A stretch of 64,000 bases of DNA. It comes from Mycolicibacterium senegalense (GTDB lineage Bacteria; Actinomycetota; Actinomycetes; Mycobacteriales; Mycobacteriaceae). The stretch spans positions 3,782,001 to 3,846,000 of the forward strand of contig NZ_CP081000.1 of the NCBI RefSeq assembly GCF_019645875.1. Reading direction: 5' to 3'. The translations under genes and the position numbers were made by a program. Of this stretch, positions 60,036 to 64,000 are shown one piece after another (position 1 is the stretch's first letter; each line of letters opens with the position of its first letter). Below the pieces are notes generated by a model that was not told the DNA's origin, did not search any database, and was given only the letters and a program-made list of their open reading frames with translations.

Positions 60036-61532
60036 ATGCACATGCGTGTGTTTCGGGGGTTGGCGCCGACGCTCGTCGCGGTGGCCGGAACGGTCGGGCT
60101 GGCGTTGACCGCGAGCATGACCACACTGGTGCAGCTGGCGGCTACGGCGCTCATCATGGGTGGCACCGGGATGAAAGCACTGGGAGATCCACACCAGTGG
60201 GGCGCAGGTACCTACCTGGACCAGGTGAACGGCACCTATCTGTCCGACCGGCACCTCGACGAGGACGACCTTTATTGGGTGTCGACACCGGAGCATTTCT
60301 GGCCGGCGACCGGCCTGAGCGACGTCAGCTTCGACACCTCGGTGGCCCGCGGAGTTCTGAGCCTGAACAATGCCGTCCTGAGCACCCCGGGAGAGAAGAT
60401 CGTCGTCGGCTATTCGCAAAGCGCCAACATCGCCACCCGGGAGAAGCGCAATCTGGCCGAACTCCGGACACAGGGCGCCACCGTTCCGGCCGCCGACGAA
60501 CTGTCGTTCGTGTTCGTGGCCAACCCCAACCGCCCCAACGGAGGAATACTGGCCCGGTTCGAAGGCCTCTACATCCCACTGCTCGGAGTCAGTTTCGACG
60601 GCGCCACCCCGGACGACGAGTACCAGACGATCGACGTGGCGCGCGAATACGACTTGATCGCCGATTTCCCCAAGTACCCACTCAATCTGCTGGCCGATCT
60701 GAACGCCCTGATGGGCTACTTCTATCTGCATCCGAACTACGGGTCATCGGTGATCAACCTGAACGACCCGACCAGCTATCAGTCCTACACATCCGGCAAC
60801 ACCACCTACTACCTGGTGCACACCGAGCACCTGCCGCTGCTACAGCCGTTGCGCAGCACAGGAATTCTCGATCCCCTGCTCGATCTGGCCGAGCCGACCC
60901 TGCGGGTACTGATCGACCTCGCCTATGACCGCACGCCGGAGAACATGGGTGTACCGACCCGCGCGGGACTGATACCCCACATCGATCTCGACAAGTTGGC
61001 GTCGGACTTGGCCGCCGCAGCCGAGGAAGGTGTGCGCGATGCGCTTGCCGGCTTGGGCGTCCATACCGCCGATGGTTTCGATCACCGCACGGAAACCGTT
61101 ACTGCGCTGGGTAAGCCGGCGGCCGCGAAGACAACAACCGGCATCGCGGCCGCGGAGGAACCTCAGTCCGAGCCCACCCGGCGGGAGGCGACCAGCACGG
61201 ACGCCGCAACAATCGACGGCACCGTCGCCGGCGCCGATACCGTCAAATCGGATCCGGAAGTAGACACCGAGGTGAAGGCCAAGACGCGGCCGAAGCCGCA
61301 AGCGACGGCCGAGCGAATCCGGCAGTCACTACGGCACCCGTTCTCGCCTACGACGTCCAACGGCGTCAATGATGACCGGTCAGGGGCTGACCGGCGTGCG
61401 ACCCTGAGGAGCCCCCGCTCAGACGAAAGCGGTTCGGCCCGGACCAAATCCGCAACCGCGACGACGAAAAACACCGGCCCCCACGATAAGCCGCGCCGTA
61501 GTCCGCGCGCCGCACGCTCCGACGCGGCATAG
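60036..61532 (+). CDS. PE-PPE domain protein (alpha/beta hydrolase-like)
   Basis: 498 residues from ATG 60036, with GTGGAGGA just upstream. A hydrophobic segment (about 12-45) may be a signal peptide or anchor. The PE-PPE domain (about 50-280), a serine-hydrolase fold, has the nucleophile Ser127 in VVGYSQSAN and the family's PNRPNGGILARFEGLYIP. There is no PE or PPE N-terminal domain. The C-terminal ~150 residues are charged, Ala/Thr/Lys-rich and probably disordered. Such proteins are thought to act on cell envelope lipids. It lies between ftsY and smc on the opposite strand. Confidence 0.88.
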   Translation: MHMRVFRGLAPTLVAVAGTVGLALTASMTTLVQLAATALIMGGTGMKALGDPHQWGAGTYLDQVNGTYLSDRHLDEDDLYWVSTPEHFWPATGLSDVSFDTSVARGVLSLNNAVLSTPGEKIVVGYSQSANIATREKRNLAELRTQGATVPAADELSFVFVANPNRPNGGILARFEGLYIPLLGVSFDGATPDDEYQTIDVAREYDLIADFPKYPLNLLADLNALMGYFYLHPNYGSSVINLNDPTSYQSYTSGNTTYYLVHTEHLPLLQPLRSTGILDPLLDLAEPTLRVLIDLAYDRTPENMGVPTRAGLIPHIDLDKLASDLAAAAEEGVRDALAGLGVHTADGFDHRTETVTALGKPAAAKTTTGIAAAEEPQSEPTRREATSTDAATIDGTVAGADTVKSDPEVDTEVKAKTRPKPQATAERIRQSLRHPFSPTTSNGVNDDRSGADRRATLRSPRSDESGSARTKSATATTKNTGPHDKPRRSPRAARSDAA

Positions 61533-61603
61533 TCGCACGCTCGGCACAGTTTCCCGGCACCGCCCCTGCGACGACAAGGACATTCGAGTAGCTCAGCACC
61601 GAA

Positions 61604-64000
61604 TCAGCCTGAGCTGGCAGCCATCTCCTGCCCCCGCATCCGCTGCGAGATCACGGTGGTGATCCCGTCGCCGCGCATCGTCACGCCGTAAAGCGCGTCG
61701 GCCACCTCCATGGTGGGCTTCTGGTGGGTGATCACGATCAGCTGAGACTTCTCCCGTAGCTGCTCGAAAAGGCTGATCAGCCGGCGCAGGTTCACATCGT
61801 CGAGCGCGGCCTCGACCTCGTCCATCACGTAGAACGGAGAAGGGCGGGCACGGAAGATCGCCACCAGCATCGCCACCGCGGTCAACGACTTCTCGCCACC
61901 GGACAGCAGCGAAAGTCGTTTGATCTTCTTGCCCGGCGGTCTGGCCTCGACCTCGATGCCGGTGGTCAGCATGTCGGCCGGGTTGGTCAGCAGCAGGCGG
62001 CCTTCGCCGCCCGGGAACAGCGTGGAAAACACCTGCTCGAATTCGCGCTCCACATCGACGTAGGCCTCGGTGAACACCTGCAGGATGCGCGTATCGACAT
62101 CAGCGATGACATCGAGCAGATCGGTGCGCGCGGCCTTGACGTCTTCGAGTTGGGTCGACAGGAAGTTGTAGCGCTCTTCCAGCGCCGCAAACTCTTCCAG
62201 CGCAAGAGGATTCACCCGGCCGAGCTCGGAGAGCTCACGTTCGGCCTTCTTGGCCCGACGCTCCTGGGTCGGCCGGTCGAACGGCATCGGGGCAGGCGCC
62301 ATCACCTGTTCGCCGCGCTCACGCGCCTGCTCGTACTCGGCCATCTCCAGGTCGCTCGGCGGCAACGCGACCTGGGGCCCGTACTCGGCGATCAGGTCGG
62401 CTGCGGGCATCCCGAACTGTTCGAGCACCTGCGCTTCCAGTTGTTCTATCCGAAGCGCCGCTTGGGCTTTGGCCATCTCGTCACGGTGCAGGGAGTCGGT
62501 GAGCGCGGTGATCCGCGCGTTGAGCTCGGTGACCGTCTCGCGCACCTGCGACAGGGCGGTGGCACGCATCTGACGTTCGGTGGCCAGCTCGTCGCGCATC
62601 CGCGAAGCCACCGACACCACAGCGCTCAAGCGCTGGGCAACCACGCGTCCGGACTCCGAGACCGCAGCCGCCACCCGCGCCGCGTGTTCGCGCGCTTCCC
62701 GGGCCCGTTGCGCCCGCACCCGAGCCTCGCGCTCGGCAGCAGCGGCCCGACGCAGCGAATCGGCCCGCCCGCGAACCGCATTCGCGCGCTCCTCGGCGGT
62801 ACGCACCGCCAGCCGGGCCTCCACCTCAACCGAGCGGGCTGCCTCGGCCGCGGCGACCGAGGCCTGCCGGTCCACCGGCTCGGCCTCGAACATCGGCAGC
62901 TGTTCGGCGTTGTGCAGCCTCGACTCGAGTTCGGTGAGCTCCTCGACCGTCTTGGTGCGCCCCGCCTCGAGCTCGTCGCGTTGGCGGATCAGCCGCTGGT
63001 ACTCGTCATCGGCCCCGCGCGCATCTTGCCCAAGCCGGCCCAGTTGCTCGTAGATGGCCGAGATCGCGGCGTCGGACTCGTTGAGCGCGGCCATCGCCTC
63101 TTCGGCCGATTCCTGGCGGGCGGCCTGCTCGGTCAACGCCCCCGACAATGCCGCGGCCAGCTCACCGGTCTGCCTCTCGGCGATCTCCAGTTCCGCACGG
63201 GCCTTGTCGATCTCAGCGCTGATCTCGAGCGTGGACGGCTTGCGGTCGGACCCGCCGCTGATCCAGCCCGCGCCGACCAGGTCACCGTCCGCGGTCACCG
63301 CACGCAGGTCGGGTCGCCCCGATACCAGCTGCACCCCGGCTGCCAGGTCGCCCACCACCGCCACCCCGGCGAGCATCGCGGTGATCGCCGGACGCAACCG
63401 GTCCGGTACGGACACCACGTCATTGGCCCAGATCGCTCCGTCGGGAAGTACCCCTGACGGTGCCGATCCGTTGCCTTTCCAGTCCCCCAGCAGCAGGGCC
63501 GCCCGGCCACCGTCGGACTCCTTGAGCGCAGCCACAGCGGCCGCGGCCACCCCGAAATCCTCGGCCGCCAGTGCGTCGGCGGCGGCACCCAACACCGTGG
63601 CCACCGCCACCTCATGCCCCGGCTGGACCTTCAGGTATTCGCCGATACTGCCGAAAAGACCTGCGCCACTGTGGTTCTTCTGCAGCCAGGCGGCACCGTC
63701 ACGCCGGTCCAGGCTGACCGAGAGCGCCTCGATGCGGGCTCGCAGAGATGCCACCTGCCGTTCGGCGGCACGCTCGGCGGCCTGCAACTCGGCAACCCGT
63801 TCGTCGGCGAGCCGCAGCGCTGCCACCGAACGGTCATGCTGCTCGTCCAGGCCCACCTCACCGGCGTCGAGTTCGCCGACGCGGCTCTGCACGGTCTCGA
63901 ATTCGGCTTTCGCCTGTTGGGCTTTGGCGGCGGCTTCCTCGATGTTGACCGACAGGCGCATCACCCCGTCGTCGATCGACTCGACGCGGGTGCGCATGGT
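61604..64000 (-). CDS. smc: Chromosome segregation protein SMC, C-terminal two thirds
   Basis: The gene runs off the right end; 798 residues are in the window, and the N-terminal Walker A part is beyond it. It comprises coiled coil, the hinge domain (LFGSIGEYLKVQPGHEVAVA through the GGS segment), a long second coiled coil rich in Glu, Arg and Ala, and the C-terminal ATPase lobe with LSLLSGGEKSLTAVAMLVAI (ABC signature) and FYVMDEVEAALDDVN (Walker B). SMC with ScpA and ScpB compacts the chromosome. Confidence 0.97.
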   Translation of the reverse strand, partial: TMRTRVESIDDGVMRLSVNIEEAAAKAQQAKAEFETVQSRVGELDAGEVGLDEQHDRSVAALRLADERVAELQAAERAAERQVASLRARIEALSVSLDRRDGAAWLQKNHSGAGLFGSIGEYLKVQPGHEVAVATVLGAAADALAAEDFGVAAAAVAALKESDGGRAALLLGDWKGNGSAPSGVLPDGAIWANDVVSVPDRLRPAITAMLAGVAVVGDLAAGVQLVSGRPDLRAVTADGDLVGAGWISGGSDRKPSTLEISAEIDKARAELEIAERQTGELAAALSGALTEQAARQESAEEAMAALNESDAAISAIYEQLGRLGQDARGADDEYQRLIRQRDELEAGRTKTVEELTELESRLHNAEQLPMFEAEPVDRQASVAAAEAARSVEVEARLAVRTAEERANAVRGRADSLRRAAAAEREARVRAQRAREAREHAARVAAAVSESGRVVAQRLSAVVSVASRMRDELATERQMRATALSQVRETVTELNARITALTDSLHRDEMAKAQAALRIEQLEAQVLEQFGMPAADLIAEYGPQVALPPSDLEMAEYEQARERGEQVMAPAPMPFDRPTQERRAKKAERELSELGRVNPLALEEFAALEERYNFLSTQLEDVKAARTDLLDVIADVDTRILQVFTEAYVDVEREFEQVFSTLFPGGEGRLLLTNPADMLTTGIEVEARPPGKKIKRLSLLSGGEKSLTAVAMLVAIFRARPSPFYVMDEVEAALDDVNLRRLISLFEQLREKSQLIVITHQKPTMEVADALYGVTMRGDGITTVISQRMRGQEMAASSG

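Noticed and set aside
1..64000. Search by eye for tRNA genes, CRISPR arrays, IS ends and prophage attachment sites
   Set aside because: No cloverleaf, spaced repeat array, transposase or integrase other than XerC was found. XerC here is the housekeeping recombinase by context.

Overview
The window is a high-GC chromosome segment from a mycobacterium, most likely a fast-growing Mycolicibacterium. From memory, the core gene order matches the M. tuberculosis Rv2881c-Rv2922c region: cdsA-frr-pyrH, the Rv2887-type MarR gene, an amidase, tsf-rpsB, an M23-like gene, an LLM oxidoreductase, xerC, viuB, dprA-comM-yraN, the DUF2469 gene, rnhB-lepB-rplS, lppW, trmD-rimM-KH-rpsP, dacB2, ffh, glnD-glnB-amt, ftsY, smc. 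F420-type LLM enzymes, a PE-PPE domain protein, GTG/TTG starts and GlnR-, IdeR- and MarR-like sites fit that assignment. No tRNA, rRNA, IS element or CRISPR array was seen.

Layout. Positions 1-4200 hold a LysR/DMT exporter pair, the cdsA-frr-pyrH block, and a SAM methyltransferase divergent from a MarR regulator across two matched palindromes. Positions 4.7-16.7 kb are largely accessory: glycerate kinase, a DUF350 / glutathionylspermidine-synthase-like / small membrane protein cassette, an amino acid permease with a copper amine oxidase, an FtsX-type ABC transporter, an amidase and an LLM oxidoreductase. Positions 16.8-27.7 kb return to core genes (tsf-rpsB, xerC, dprA-comM-yraN) with a lactate-monooxygenase-like enzyme and a siderophore-interacting protein. 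Positions 27.8-41.3 kb are a second accessory block: a tight operon of HAD phosphatase, fused E1 alpha-beta dehydrogenase, CoA-transferase and thioesterase; an omega-amino-acid catabolic set (mmsA, transaminase, divergent PucR regulator); then DUF2237, SelO, a dienelactone hydrolase and an M20 peptidase. Positions 41.4-47 kb are translation and secretion genes, interrupted by an apparently frameshifted lppW. Positions 47.2-52.2 kb hold an NTF2-like protein, tandem D-Ala-D-Ala carboxypeptidases, a diflavin reductase behind an IdeR-like box, and an amidohydrolase. From 52.2 kb to the end: ffh, the amt-glnB-glnD nitrogen operon with GlnR-like sites, ftsY, a PE-PPE domain protein and the C-terminal two thirds of smc.

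How the genes work together. Ffh and FtsY are the two halves of the SRP targeting pathway, and LepB removes signal peptides. Amt, GlnB and GlnD form the ammonium uptake and sensing module. RpsP, RplS, RpsB, Tsf, Frr, TrmD and RimM serve ribosome assembly and function; rpsP and rplS share a striking bipartite upstream element at nearly the same distance from their starts. MmsA, the transaminase and PucR form a beta-alanine/GABA-type catabolic unit. Points that most deserve follow-up are the MarR/methyltransferase operator pair, the iron-box diflavin reductase, the DUF350 ATP-grasp cassette, the orphan E1 operon and the lppW frameshift.
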